The position numbers were made by a program, and so were the translations under genes. Below are positions 8,201 through 17,252 of a DNA stretch of 64,000 nt, piece by piece. How positions within the stretch are numbered: the stretch's first letter is position 1; every line of letters starts with the position of its first letter. A model generated the notes under the pieces. That model ran no database searches, was not told the DNA's origin, and saw only the letters and a program-made list of their open reading frames with translations. The stretch is from NCBI GenBank assembly GCA_905200945.1, contig CAJKMG010000003.1, positions 62,001 to 126,000 on the forward strand. The letters run 5' to 3'. Origin of the DNA: an uncultured Akkermansia sp. (GTDB lineage: Bacteria > Verrucomicrobiota > Verrucomicrobiia > Verrucomicrobiales > Akkermansiaceae).

Positions 8201-9331
8201 ATGACCACTGAACCATACGGCAAAAAAAATCCGTTTCCCGCTCCCGTCCTTTCCGTCAAGCACATCACCGGGGAAGGCAGCCCCAAGGAAACCATCCACA
8301 TTGAATACAGCCTGGACGGTTCCGGGATGAATTACATTGCCGGGGATGCCCTGGCCGTCATTCCCGCCAATGATCCCGCCCTGGCGGACGCTCTGATTGA
8401 CAAACTCGGCCTCAGCCCGAACTCCCAGGTTCCCACGCCGGAAGGGGAAACCGCAAGCCTGAAGGACGCCCTGGTTCACTGCTATGACATTACCAATGTC
8501 AACAAAGCCCTGCTGACCAAATGGGCCGCCGCTTCCGGCAGCCAGGAGCTGGACGCGCTTCTGGCCGGGGATAAAGACGCCCTCAGCGATTTCCTGTGGG
8601 GCCGGGACATGCTGGATCTGGCCACGGAATACCCCGCTTCCTTCGAATCCGCGGAGGCTTTCACCGGCATTCTGAAAAAGATCATGCCGCGCCTTTATTC
8701 CATCGCCTCCAGCCCGAACGCCCATCCCGAACAGGTTCATCTGTGCGTGGGCGCGGTGCGCTACACGGCCCGTGACCGCAAGCGCGGCGGCGTCTGCTCC
8801 ACCTACATGGCGGACCGCCTCCAGCCGGGCCATACGGCCAGGGTATTCGTACATACCAACAAGAATTTCCGTCTGCCGGAAGACGGGGACACTCCCATCA
8901 TCATGGTAGGCCCCGGCACCGGCATCGCCCCCTTCCGGGCATTCTGGGAGGAACGCATCGCCTCCGGCGCCAAGGGCGGCAACTGGCTGTTCTTCGGCAA
9001 TCCGTACAGGGCTACCGACTTCTGTTATGAAGATGAGCTGACCCAATTGACCGGCACCGGCAAACTGAAGTTGTCCGTGGCCTGGTCCCGCGACCAGGAA
9101 AAGAAGGTGTATGTGCAGCACCTCATGGTTCAGGAAGGCGAAGAGCTTTGGAAATGGCTGGAAGCCGGCGCCTGCTTCTATGTCTGCGGAGACGCCTCCC
9201 GCATGGCGAAGGATGTGGACGCCGCCCTTCATGAAGTCATCCAGACCTGGGGCCATAAAACTCCGGAGGAAGCCGCGGCATATGTGGCGGACATGAAACA
9301 GCACCGCCGTTACCAGCGGGACGTGTACTAA
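8201..9331 (+). CDS. cysJ: CysJ-type FAD/NADPH reductase lacking a flavodoxin domain
   Basis: The 376 residues match the FAD- and NADPH-binding part of the diflavin reductase family (sulfite reductase alpha subunit, CPR). Visible are the FAD-contact motif RLYSIASSP, GGVCSTYMA for the FAD pyrophosphate, the NADPH motif GPGTGIAPFRAF, YVCGDASRMAKDV and an aromatic C-terminus (RDVY). The usual N-terminal FMN flavodoxin domain is absent, so electrons must pass to a separate flavodoxin, to ferredoxin or directly to a sulfite reductase hemoprotein. The substrate side is unknown because no cysI or flavodoxin gene lies nearby. A strong terminator follows. The symbol indicates family, not proven role. 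Confidence 0.8.
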   Translation: MTTEPYGKKNPFPAPVLSVKHITGEGSPKETIHIEYSLDGSGMNYIAGDALAVIPANDPALADALIDKLGLSPNSQVPTPEGETASLKDALVHCYDITNVNKALLTKWAAASGSQELDALLAGDKDALSDFLWGRDMLDLATEYPASFESAEAFTGILKKIMPRLYSIASSPNAHPEQVHLCVGAVRYTARDRKRGGVCSTYMADRLQPGHTARVFVHTNKNFRLPEDGDTPIIMVGPGTGIAPFRAFWEERIASGAKGGNWLFFGNPYRATDFCYEDELTQLTGTGKLKLSVAWSRDQEKKVYVQHLMVQEGEELWKWLEAGACFYVCGDASRMAKDVDAALHEVIQTWGHKTPEEAAAYVADMKQHRRYQRDVY

Positions 9332-9360
9332 TTCGGGATCTCCCCCTTGAGCCTGTCACC

Positions 9361-9399
9361 GCGCCTTTCCATCTTTTCTGGAAAGGCGCTTTTTCTTTT
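9361..9399 (+). terminator. Rho-independent terminator after the CysJ-like gene
   Basis: A perfect 10-bp stem (GCGCCTTTCC at 9361-9370 and GGAAAGGCGC at 9380-9389) with a 9-base loop runs into a T-rich tail from 9390. It lies 29 bases after the reductase stop. Confidence 0.9.
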
Positions 9400-9457
9400 T
9401 CCGGAGAAAACCCGCCCGAGCAAAAGTTCCCCTCCTGCTTCAAGCGTTTCTTTACCC

Positions 9458-10522
9458 TCACTCCAAAGTCTGCCGGGCGCCGCAAACGGCCTGTTTCACT
9501 TTCCTGAGCTTGAAAAAGAAAACCATGCAGAACAAATACAGCTTTTGCGGCAGGCAGTGGACGATACCCATCCATCCCGGCCGTCTCAACGCCCATCTCC
9601 GCCGAAAGGAATAACTCCACCAATTCTGCTGCCGGTCAATGCCGTCTATGATTTTTCTCCTCTCCTCCATTTCAGCAAGCAGTTCTTCCCGCGAACGAAA
9701 AACCGGAGCAAGGCCCTCCAGTAATTCCCCGCACAGTTCCAACCCCGCCTCCTTGCTTTTTTTCAACTGGCTTTTCATTTCCAGCTCCCTTTTTTCAAAG
9801 GCCTCCGCCGTCCGCATGTCGGCAAACCGGAACGCGCTGTTGACAGCACAAATATTTTTAAGCGCAAACCGGTAATAATATAAGGATATGCCCGGCATTT
9901 CATAAATATTGCCCTGAAGCCATGCGTGAAACCCCATCAAGTCGTCTTCAAAACTGGCCGTCATCCGCAGGGAGTTGCCCCATTCGCAGGCGCTCTTCCT
10001 GATCATCATGCTTCCTCCGTAATGGGCGGAAGAAGAAAAGGCCCTCTCCTGAAGCACAACAGCCGGCCTTTCCCGCGGAGCAGCAGGAAAGGCCGGGAAT
10101 TCAAAAGCAACGCCCGGTTCCTCATAGACGCTGGTCATCTGGCTGACCACAGCCACGGCATCCGGGCGTTCCATCACCGCCCAGGCAAAAAGCCTGCATC
10201 TCCAGGGGAAGGAACAATCGTCCCCATCCTGACGGAGAATCCATTCATGGGAAGCCAGACTAATCGCCTGCCGGATATGAGGCCCTCGCCCCAGCGACGT
10301 TTCATTCCGGTTCAGGAGTACCCGGTACGGCCCCCTATATTGAGCCGCCATTTCCTGCATGACGGCGAAAGTCCCATCGGAAGAGCCGTCATCCGAAAGA
10401 ATAATTTCAACCGGCCCTTCATAATCCTGCCCGAATACGCTCCGGATAGCATCCCTGATGCTGCTCTCCTCATTATGCCCGGTCAGGATAATGCTGATGG
10501 AAGGAAGTTCCGAAGGGTTCAT
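9458..10522 (-). CDS. Family 2 glycosyltransferase
   Basis: A 354-residue GT-A fold transferase that moves a sugar from a nucleotide donor during surface polysaccharide assembly. The N-terminal nucleotide-binding region reads SIIILTGHNEESSIRDA, followed by ILSDDGSSDGT and the metal-binding RQDGDD (DXD-like). The C-terminal quarter is basic and amphipathic, with a short hydrophobic run (YLFCMVFFF) that may touch the membrane. The frame extends upstream to 10567, but those 15 residues are unlike the family, so the ATG at 10522 is preferred. It points away from the rest of the locus. Donor and acceptor are unknown. Confidence 0.88.
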   Translation of the reverse strand: MNPSELPSISIILTGHNEESSIRDAIRSVFGQDYEGPVEIILSDDGSSDGTFAVMQEMAAQYRGPYRVLLNRNETSLGRGPHIRQAISLASHEWILRQDGDDCSFPWRCRLFAWAVMERPDAVAVVSQMTSVYEEPGVAFEFPAFPAAPRERPAVVLQERAFSSSAHYGGSMMIRKSACEWGNSLRMTASFEDDLMGFHAWLQGNIYEMPGISLYYYRFALKNICAVNSAFRFADMRTAEAFEKRELEMKSQLKKSKEAGLELCGELLEGLAPVFRSREELLAEMEERRKIIDGIDRQQNWWSYSFRRRWALRRPGWMGIVHCLPQKLYLFCMVFFFKLRKVKQAVCGARQTLE

Positions 10523-11081
10523 GAAGAAAAAACACGGAAAAGAAAGCGTCAACCACGAAGAGGACAATGTCCTTCTCTGTTTATTAATAAGGCATCACGT
10601 TCATACCGGATTCCAAATCCGGGGTCAAGGGTTGATTTTTATACCAAGGAACTTATGTTGCGCGGACGTTTTATAATCAAAAACTCCCCCCCTTGCGGGC
10701 AGGGAGCCTGAAGCCAGGAAAACAGGACGGAAAACGCTGCTTTCCTTTATTGCTCCCAAACCACCCATTTTTTCATAAATTATTATTTTTTAAATCATAG
10801 AACTCTTTGAACCAGACCGAACCGTAATACCTCGACAACCCGCTGCGCTCCATGAAGTATTGGGACAAATTCCTGTTCATTCGCGATGAATACGGAATTT
10901 CCCAATCGAATTTGGAATTCACTATGAATGGTTCATTCACGCGCCGATGAATCATGGGGGAGGGACGACGTATTTCACCCTCCGTCATTCACCGGTTGTG
11001 ACGTTTACAGAATCATCTGGATCATTCCCTCCATATCCTGATTTCCGTTCCACTCACAAAGCAGTTCATCATTCCCCTTAG
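10523..11081. other. Gene-poor AT-richer stretch with possible gene debris
   Basis: No intact gene is supported. A short hairpin (CCGGATT / AATCCGG, 10606-10622) is present. A 41-codon plus-strand open stretch ending in TGA near 10950 reads like protein (for example KYWDKFLFIRDEYGIS) but lacks a start and a recognisable family. With the broken glycosyltransferase just downstream it suggests decayed coding sequence. Confidence 0.4.
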
Positions 11082-11389
11082 ATGCAGAAACCGTTTTTCA
11101 GCATTATCATCCCGGCTTATCATCTGGAGAATGATATTGCTGCCTCCTTCAGTCAGTACTGGTTCAAACATTTCAGGATTTTGAAATCATCATCGTGAAT
11201 GACGGTTTTTCCGACGAGACCGTTTCCATCAAGGATAACGGATTGTTCTACAAGTATTGGAAAAAATCTCCGCAGAAGGATAACATCAGGGATTTCCGGA
11301 AGCAAAACGGTCCCGGCCGGATGTTTATCTCCAAAATAAGATGCCTCCTGGGAAAGGGAAAACGGCTTTTACAGGGCAAGCATCAATAG
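11082..11389 (+). pseudogene. Frameshifted and internally deleted GT2 glycosyltransferase remnant
   Basis: From the ATG at 11082 the frame reads MQKPFFSIIIPAYHLENDIA, a typical GT2 start, then hits a TGA at 11196. From about 11160 the neighbouring frame continues the family pattern with QTFQDFEIIIVNDGFSDET, the classic second strand and acidic motif. One frame change thus breaks the gene. After that motif the sequence jumps to a short basic tail ending at 11389, so most of the enzyme is deleted too. It sits between an intact GT2 gene and a phage-fibre-like gene in the polysaccharide locus. Confidence 0.75.
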
Positions 11390-11619
11390 AAATACGGAGG
11401 GGGGGGCTTTATATTTTCCTGATGCCCAGCCTATTTACTGCGCCGCCTTTTATGGGGAAATGCCAGAGCCGACTATTTTTTAACAAGCCGACTTAACTCC
11501 CCTCCGGAATTTTCCCGAATCCGGGAGAAACCGTCCGCATATGCCTTCAGGAACGTCTCAACGTTTTATGCCTGATGATTTTTCCGGAGTTTTATCAATA
11601 GTAAAAAAATCATTCATTT

Positions 11620-12885
11620 ATGAAAGTTGATACTATTAAGGGAAGTTCCTATGTCATGACCTGTACAAAAGCTTGTACTGTAAGCGCCATTTTCAATTCC
11701 GGAGAGACGTCCATGCTTATTCTGGAAGCAGAGAAAAAAGGGCAATACGGTTTTGCGGCCCCGACGGACGCCATAGAAGTATCCGATGAAGACGCTTTGA
11801 TCACCCAGGTTTTCAAAACAGCCGTTCCAGGGCTGCCGGGCCAGAACGGCATCAGGAAAGGAGAAAATGCCGAATTAAAAAACCTGACGGCGGAATCCGG
11901 CACTTTTACAGGGACCGTCAACGCCAACGGCGGCATTAATATCCCGCTTGCCGTGGGAGCGGCAACGGATATGTCAGCGGTCAACCGCCTGTACGCCGCC
12001 GGGCTGGCCGCCGTGACGGACGCTTTTTCCGTCAGGTGTTATCCGCTCCCGGCGGATTGTTCGTCTTCCAATGGAACGGTTTTCAAAACAGACAAGGAAC
12101 CCAATTCTCTTTATTTCAACGTCCCGGCCAATTCCACTTTCACTGTGAAATGCGGCCTCGTAACCAACGCGAGGCCCATGCACAATTATTCCAGCATCCG
12201 GGGGTGGGTGGCTCCGGTGCGCCTGCCGTCTGTCAGCGCTAAATTCACGGCCAGATTCGGACAGATGACAACGGTCGTGCGCATGGGAAGGGACAGGGAC
12301 GCATTTACGCTGGTGCCGGATCAGGCGGCGGGCGGCTACAAGATTGGGGAGATTATCGATATTACGTTTGATCATGTCCGGGACGCGGACGCAGGAGGCT
12401 ACCACATTCGTGTCCGGGAGATTTATTATTCCAATGCCGAACAGAAATGGAAGATGAAGACGACGCAGGCCCTCGCGCCGGAGACGTCTTCTAACACCGG
12501 TTATCCCGTCTGCGTGTACGCGGTGGTTTACGAGCAATACCAGGACGGGGGATACGATACCGAAGACAGGGGAGCGTTGTGGCTGCTGCATGGCGGGAAT
12601 TCCTCCCGCGGCTGCGTCAAGATCGCCACGGTGAAGGGAGTTCACTGCTTTGAGAGCATTTATCCATTTTCCGGATATTATCTTGATATGGAGAATGCCA
12701 ATAGCTGGGCGCTGTCCGGAGCTTTCCTTCCGGCGACGATGCACTTGCATTGCAATAACGTCAATCCGGCTTATTACGGGTTTTCTTCAATGGAAAGCAA
12801 TATCATTGTCTCTGAAGCGGTAGAGGACTTTGTTGATCCGGAAGCTGAAGAAGAAACGACTGAAGAAACGATTACCGAAGATTGA
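11620..12885 (+). CDS. Phage-fibre-like protein of unknown function
   Basis: A 421-residue protein with no recognised enzymatic domain. Around residues 74-115 it has a collagen-like GLPGQNG followed by ELKNLTAESGTFTGTVNANG, a repeat style common in phage tail fibres and tail-like particle proteins. It continues with AVGAATDMSAVNRLYAAGL, like the ATDN/AVNK segments of fibre proteins. The rest is predicted beta-rich, and the tail is very acidic (EAEEETTEETITED). There is no signal peptide. It stands alone, without capsid or tail genes, between a decayed glycosyltransferase and a flippase gene. It may be a prophage remnant or a domesticated adhesin; the role is unknown. Confidence 0.6.
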   Translation: MKVDTIKGSSYVMTCTKACTVSAIFNSGETSMLILEAEKKGQYGFAAPTDAIEVSDEDALITQVFKTAVPGLPGQNGIRKGENAELKNLTAESGTFTGTVNANGGINIPLAVGAATDMSAVNRLYAAGLAAVTDAFSVRCYPLPADCSSSNGTVFKTDKEPNSLYFNVPANSTFTVKCGLVTNARPMHNYSSIRGWVAPVRLPSVSAKFTARFGQMTTVVRMGRDRDAFTLVPDQAAGGYKIGEIIDITFDHVRDADAGGYHIRVREIYYSNAEQKWKMKTTQALAPETSSNTGYPVCVYAVVYEQYQDGGYDTEDRGALWLLHGGNSSRGCVKIATVKGVHCFESIYPFSGYYLDMENANSWALSGAFLPATMHLHCNNVNPAYYGFSSMESNIIVSEAVEDFVDPEAEEETTEETITED

Positions 12886-12942
12886 GCATGAATAACGCAG
12901 CGCTCCCATTCCCGATTTCCGGCAACATTCCTGCATCCCTAT

Positions 12943-14502
12943 TCAATTTTTCTTCCGCCACGGCAGCCGGGGTCCCACCATCTCCAGCGCACGGTGCACC
13001 ATTCCGCGCATGCCCTGCGTACCGCAATACATTAAAAGAACCGTCACACCGCCATAAGAGGCAGCCATGAGAAAAGCACATAAAAACCAGGAGAAGAAAG
13101 ACGCGGAAGGCTGCAGGGGAACGAATTTCCAGATCCAGCCCATGAACACGGCCGAAATCAGAACCAGCGCCAGCTGGTAACCGAACTGCCCCCAGTAATT
13201 CATCACATTTTTTCTGAATCCCCAGTTATACAGCATGAAAGGCTTCCATATACCCACAATAAGTATCAGGCTGGAGACTCCCCCCAACAGGACACCGGGC
13301 AATCCCCATAAGTAACCTCCGATGATTGCCACGGAAATGTTGATCACGCTTTCCGCAAGAGGAGCCCACACATCCCAAAACAAACCGTAACCGTATAAAA
13401 ACTGATCCACAACCCCCCGCGTAATGGTGATGAACAGCCTGATAACGAGCAGCAACATGATTTCCCGGGGAAGAATATAACCCGCCCCCAGCCAAAGCGT
13501 GATGAATGGCTCCAGAAGCTGATAAAGGGGAAAGCATACTGTCCCGGCAATCAGCATGCGCAGGGAAAACAGCTCACTAAACACCTTGCGGATTTTTCCC
13601 GCATTTCCCTCCGCAATCAAGTTGCCCACACTGGCTTCCGTGCTGCCGAGCAGATTATTGACCAGAAGGTGCAGTTTATCCACAATGGTGGAATAATTGC
13701 CGAAATAGGCTGCCATCTGGAGGGAAACAAAGGCATATACCAGGAACGGCGTCATCTGAAACTGGAAAAAGCTTCCCAGCCGATGCATAAACAGTTGTTT
13801 GGTGTATTTAGTGACTTCAGGATATTTTTTGAACAGCTTCTTCCCCAGGGCCACATCGCTCTTCAGCCAGGGATAGACCTGATTGATCTTCCAATTCAGG
13901 ATGAAGGAGTAAATAATGCCGAAAAACAGTTCTATCCCTATCCACAGATAATAGCTTCCCGTATACCATGCAGACAGCATCTGGCATATGATTTTGATGA
14001 TGGATGCCGTCTGGAAATAAAACGCCACCACGTAATTCCTCTGGTCCGCTCCCAAAAGGGTCTGCCTGTAGTTGGCGAAATACCCGATCAGGGAAGATGC
14101 CAGAAAGGAATAATAAGCAAAATAGATGATTCCATAGGAAAAGCCCGTGGAAGGGAAAATAACCGGCAGGAAACAGGAAAGCGCTACTCCAGCCGCGATG
14201 ATTATCCGCCCTATCCACCGGTACATGTATCCCAACACGGAGATAATTTCGTTAATCCTGGTTTCATCACGCTCAAAGATCGGCTTGTAAAGTACATACC
14301 CGATAGCCGTGCTGATGCCAAGTTCCGCCAAATTGAGGAAATTCAGCAGACTCATTAATGTTCCCGTCAAACCGACAAAATCGTCACCCAGGCAATTCAA
14401 GAATATCTTCCTTGAAAAAAAGGAAATGAGAAGAATCAAAACATAAAAAATGAGATTGACCCTGGCGTTCAACAGGCTTTTCTTTACGCGGGATTCTTCC
14501 AT
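12943..14502 (-). CDS. Wzx-like polysaccharide flippase (MOP/MATE superfamily)
   Basis: A 519-residue integral membrane protein with about 12-14 hydrophobic helices spread over the whole length. The start (FYVLILLISFFSRKIFLNCL) and LLNFLNLAELGISTAIGYVL resemble O-antigen and exopolysaccharide flippases, which carry lipid-linked oligosaccharides across the inner membrane. The C-terminus is basic (PRLPWRKKN). It is transcribed away from the GT4/acetyltransferase operon, with a shared upstream region at 14503-14818. Position in a glycan gene cluster supports the role. A general MATE exporter is less likely. Substrate unknown. Confidence 0.85.
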   Translation of the reverse strand: MEESRVKKSLLNARVNLIFYVLILLISFFSRKIFLNCLGDDFVGLTGTLMSLLNFLNLAELGISTAIGYVLYKPIFERDETRINEIISVLGYMYRWIGRIIIAAGVALSCFLPVIFPSTGFSYGIIYFAYYSFLASSLIGYFANYRQTLLGADQRNYVVAFYFQTASIIKIICQMLSAWYTGSYYLWIGIELFFGIIYSFILNWKINQVYPWLKSDVALGKKLFKKYPEVTKYTKQLFMHRLGSFFQFQMTPFLVYAFVSLQMAAYFGNYSTIVDKLHLLVNNLLGSTEASVGNLIAEGNAGKIRKVFSELFSLRMLIAGTVCFPLYQLLEPFITLWLGAGYILPREIMLLLVIRLFITITRGVVDQFLYGYGLFWDVWAPLAESVINISVAIIGGYLWGLPGVLLGGVSSLILIVGIWKPFMLYNWGFRKNVMNYWGQFGYQLALVLISAVFMGWIWKFVPLQPSASFFSWFLCAFLMAASYGGVTVLLMYCGTQGMRGMVHRALEMVGPRLPWRKKN

Positions 14503-14583
14503 GTTATTTATTCCATCAATTTTATCCTTTCCCGGGAGAAGTTAAAAATACCTGTTTTATTGATAACCGGATTATTTATTCAA

Positions 14584-14612
14584 CCGGCAATATACCAACG
14601 GAATATTGCCGG
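14584..14612. repeat. Perfect 10-bp inverted repeat in a divergent upstream region
   Basis: CCGGCAATAT (14584-14593) is mirrored by ATATTGCCGG (14603-14612) across a 9-base loop. It lies between the divergent flippase and GT4 genes in an otherwise gene-free stretch (14503-14818). No T-run follows on either strand, so an operator or stabilising RNA hairpin is more likely than a terminator. The arms resemble those of the tRNA-Ser terminator. Confidence 0.6.
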
Positions 14613-14818
14613 CCATACGGGTACGGAAAGCGGTGCCAATCTAGCACAACATTCTGCTGCATCAATATCTTTTTATGAAGCCCCGGCCAACAGGCCTTTA
14701 CAGGGGATAGAAACCGGGCAGAATCTCCCGTTCCCACGCCGCCTCCCTTATCTGCTCACCGGATAAAAAACAAATTCCTCATTTTTACGGGCTCCATGAA
14801 CCGGAACAGTTCCATAAA

Positions 14819-16084
14819 GTGTCCTTGTTTTATTTTTTCTTTTCATCTACATTACCGCCCGTGAGCAAGGGCAGGGTTCTCATCGTTACATATGTTTTTC
14901 CTCCGGAAGAAGGAGGTGTAGGGATGGCTGCCTATGAAATGGCCTGCAGCCTGAGCTCCCTGGACTGGGATATCCACGTCCTCACCCGCCCTCTGGATTC
15001 TCCGGAGGATTCTTTCCGCTCCCACCCATACAGCCCCCTCACCACCCTGCCGGACACCCTGACAAAAAACAGCGCCCGTTTAAGGGAATACCTGAACGGG
15101 TTTCTGAAAGATTTCCGACCGGATGTTATTATCTACCACTCCTGGGCGGACTGGTGCCGGGAAGAATTGCTGGACGCGGCACGGGATTCAGGCATTCCAT
15201 TTTTCCTCCGCTCCCATGGAACGGCTACCAACTTCCGCTCTTTTTTCCGCCTTAACTGCCCACCCTTTTTCGGCCTGAAAAAATGGCTCTGCTCCTTTTT
15301 CCAAATACGCAGGGATATTCTCAACGTATGCAGGAAATCACCATTAAACCGTCTCGTTTTTCTCGACCCTTACGGAACACTTTTCAAAAGCTTTGATTAT
15401 TGCTACGCATCCGGACGCAAACTTTCCAATTATTCCTGTATTCCCAACACATTCCCGGCTCTGAAAAGAACCGTTCCTTTCTTCCGGGAAAAATACGGAC
15501 TTTCCTCCGCCCCCGTTTTCACCTGCCCCGCCAGCGCCAGCATGAGGAAACGGCAGCTTCTCTTCATCCGCCATGTAAAACGCACCCATCTGCGGCATAT
15601 CACTTTTCTTTTTCTCATTCCCCAGCGCAATTCCTATGCGGAACAAATGGAACAGGCCATCGGGGATGATCCCAGATTCAGGATTCTCTACAGGCTCCCC
15701 CGTCCGGAGGTAGAAGCCGCCATTATGGAAAGCAATGCCGTTTTTCTTTACTCTTACCAGGAACAACAGCCCCTCTCCATTTTGGAGGCGATGTCATGCG
15801 GCGTTCCCTGGTTCGCTCCGGATGCAGGAGCCCTTTCCACCCTGGAAGGGGGAATCGTCCTGAAAAACGCATCCCCCTCCGCGCTGGAAAAAGCTGTGGA
15901 ATCGCTGACGGACGAAACAACACGGGAAACACTGGGACGTAAGGGCCTCCGGCAATGGGAAGCCCATTACGCCCCCGACGCAGTAGACAGGGAGTGGGAA
16001 GAACTGCTTTTTTCCTCCACCCGTCCGGAAAAAAAGTCTCCGTTCGCGTCCTCCATCGTTCCGGACCATTTATCCACCTGCTAA
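14819..16084 (+). CDS. Family 4 glycosyltransferase (first of pair)
   Basis: A 421-residue GT-B fold enzyme. The N-terminal domain has RVLIVTYVFPPEEGGVGMAA, the usual GT4 opening with a glycine-rich acceptor loop. The C-terminal domain has LPRPEVEAAIMESNAVFLYS and SILEAMSCGVPWFA, the donor-binding EAMSxGxP signature. GT4 enzymes use nucleotide-sugar donors with retention of configuration. The frame opens with GTG at 14819, but the family-typical start fits the in-frame GTG at 14861. It heads a plus-strand run with a second GT4, an acetyltransferase, an acyltransferase and an SGNH hydrolase, probably one glycan-building operon. Sugar specificity is unknown. Confidence 0.85.
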   Translation: MSLFYFFFSSTLPPVSKGRVLIVTYVFPPEEGGVGMAAYEMACSLSSLDWDIHVLTRPLDSPEDSFRSHPYSPLTTLPDTLTKNSARLREYLNGFLKDFRPDVIIYHSWADWCREELLDAARDSGIPFFLRSHGTATNFRSFFRLNCPPFFGLKKWLCSFFQIRRDILNVCRKSPLNRLVFLDPYGTLFKSFDYCYASGRKLSNYSCIPNTFPALKRTVPFFREKYGLSSAPVFTCPASASMRKRQLLFIRHVKRTHLRHITFLFLIPQRNSYAEQMEQAIGDDPRFRILYRLPRPEVEAAIMESNAVFLYSYQEQQPLSILEAMSCGVPWFAPDAGALSTLEGGIVLKNASPSALEKAVESLTDETTRETLGRKGLRQWEAHYAPDAVDREWEELLFSSTRPEKKSPFASSIVPDHLSTC

Positions 16085-16106
16085 CCTTGCCCCCTCTTTT
16101 CCATCC

Positions 16107-17252
16107 ATGACGCCCAAACGCCTCCGTCCCGTATTAGCCATAGCAGCAGATCTCCCCCTGGGGCGGCTGCTGACATCTTTCCGTGACAGGGACCGGCGTA
16201 CGATTCCCTGGATTTTTTCCCTTTTTCATGCTCTGGAATATCAGGAAGATTTTGACATCCACTGGATTACTCTCAGCAAAGCCGTTTCTGCCGCGGAGAC
16301 TATCCAGATGCGCAACCAGACCATCCATATTCTTCCCCTGGGCAGCATGGGCAAAAATATCCTGACGGCCCATTTCCTGACCGTCCGGAGAATACGCAAG
16401 ACCCTGAACGATATCCAGCCGGACCTCCTGCACGTATGGGGCGTGGAGCAGGCTTACGCTCTGGCGGGGGTTGCTTTCCGGGGAAAGAAGCTCCTTTCCT
16501 ACCAGGGGGCCCTCACCGCCTACTGCCAGCGCGCTCCGCAGGCCTTCCTCCTCCATATGCAGGCCCTTTGGGAACGCATGGCCGTCAAACATTATGATCT
16601 TATCACGTGCGAATCCCCCTGGGCATGCGACCGCGTTGCGGAAATTGCCCCCCAGGCCCGCCTGTCCTGCATGGAATACGGCGTGGAACCTTCCTTTTAC
16701 CATCTTGACAGAAGCCCGTCTCCAGAACCTTCCTGCCTCTTTGCCGGAACCATTTACGAGTTGAAGGGCATTTCCTATCTGGTGGAGGCCTTCACGCACC
16801 CGTCCCTCTCCCATGTCCAGCTGTTCGTGGCGGGCAACGGCGCCCTCAGGGAAAGACTGGAAGCCCGGTCCACCCCCAACATCCACTGGCTGGGCAGCAT
16901 TTCCCGCGAAGAACTCCAGCAGCGCCTCTCCACGGCATGGTTCCTGGCACATCCCACCCTGGGGGATTGCTGCCCCAATATCGTGAAGGAGGCAAGAGTT
17001 ATGGGCCTTCCGGTAATCACCACAGAAGAAGGAGGGCAGACTCAATATGTTCAGGACGGCGTATCCGGCTATATTGTCCCTGTCCGCAACAGCGCCGCCA
17101 TCAGGGAGGCCGCGCAAAAACTTTCCGTCAGCCTGGATAAAGCCATGTCCATGGGAATGGAGCGGCATCAGGAATGCCGCCGCCTGCTGGACGTAAAGCA
17201 GACAGTAACCGGGTGCCTGTCACGTTATCATACCATGCTGTATTCACGCTGA
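16107..17252 (+). CDS. Family 4 glycosyltransferase (second of pair)
   Basis: A 381-residue GT-B enzyme, 22 bases after the first GT4. The N-domain includes QPDLLHVWGVEQAYAL; the C-domain has CLFAGTIYELKGISYLVEAF, LFVAGNGALRERLE and CPNIVKEARVMGLPVITT, the donor-site region with E in KEARVMG. GGQTQYVQDGVSGYIVP is the usual C-terminal loop. Its TGA overlaps the ATG of the hexapeptide acetyltransferase by one base (TGATG), indicating translational coupling. Likely role is the next sugar addition on the lipid-linked glycan; donor unknown. Confidence 0.88.
   Translation: MTPKRLRPVLAIAADLPLGRLLTSFRDRDRRTIPWIFSLFHALEYQEDFDIHWITLSKAVSAAETIQMRNQTIHILPLGSMGKNILTAHFLTVRRIRKTLNDIQPDLLHVWGVEQAYALAGVAFRGKKLLSYQGALTAYCQRAPQAFLLHMQALWERMAVKHYDLITCESPWACDRVAEIAPQARLSCMEYGVEPSFYHLDRSPSPEPSCLFAGTIYELKGISYLVEAFTHPSLSHVQLFVAGNGALRERLEARSTPNIHWLGSISREELQQRLSTAWFLAHPTLGDCCPNIVKEARVMGLPVITTEEGGQTQYVQDGVSGYIVPVRNSAAIREAAQKLSVSLDKAMSMGMERHQECRRLLDVKQTVTGCLSRYHTMLYSR

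Noticed and set aside
8183..9304. Long minus-strand ORF opposite the CysJ-like gene
   Set aside because: Composition typical of antisense frames in GC-rich genes; the plus-strand product has full motifs.
10773..10988. 71-residue minus-strand ORF
   Set aside because: No ribosome site and no family; the plus strand of the same stretch looks at least as protein-like, so it was listed only as possible debris.
12882..13070. 62-residue plus-strand ORF after the fibre-like gene
   Set aside because: Lies largely antisense to the flippase C-terminus and has no features.
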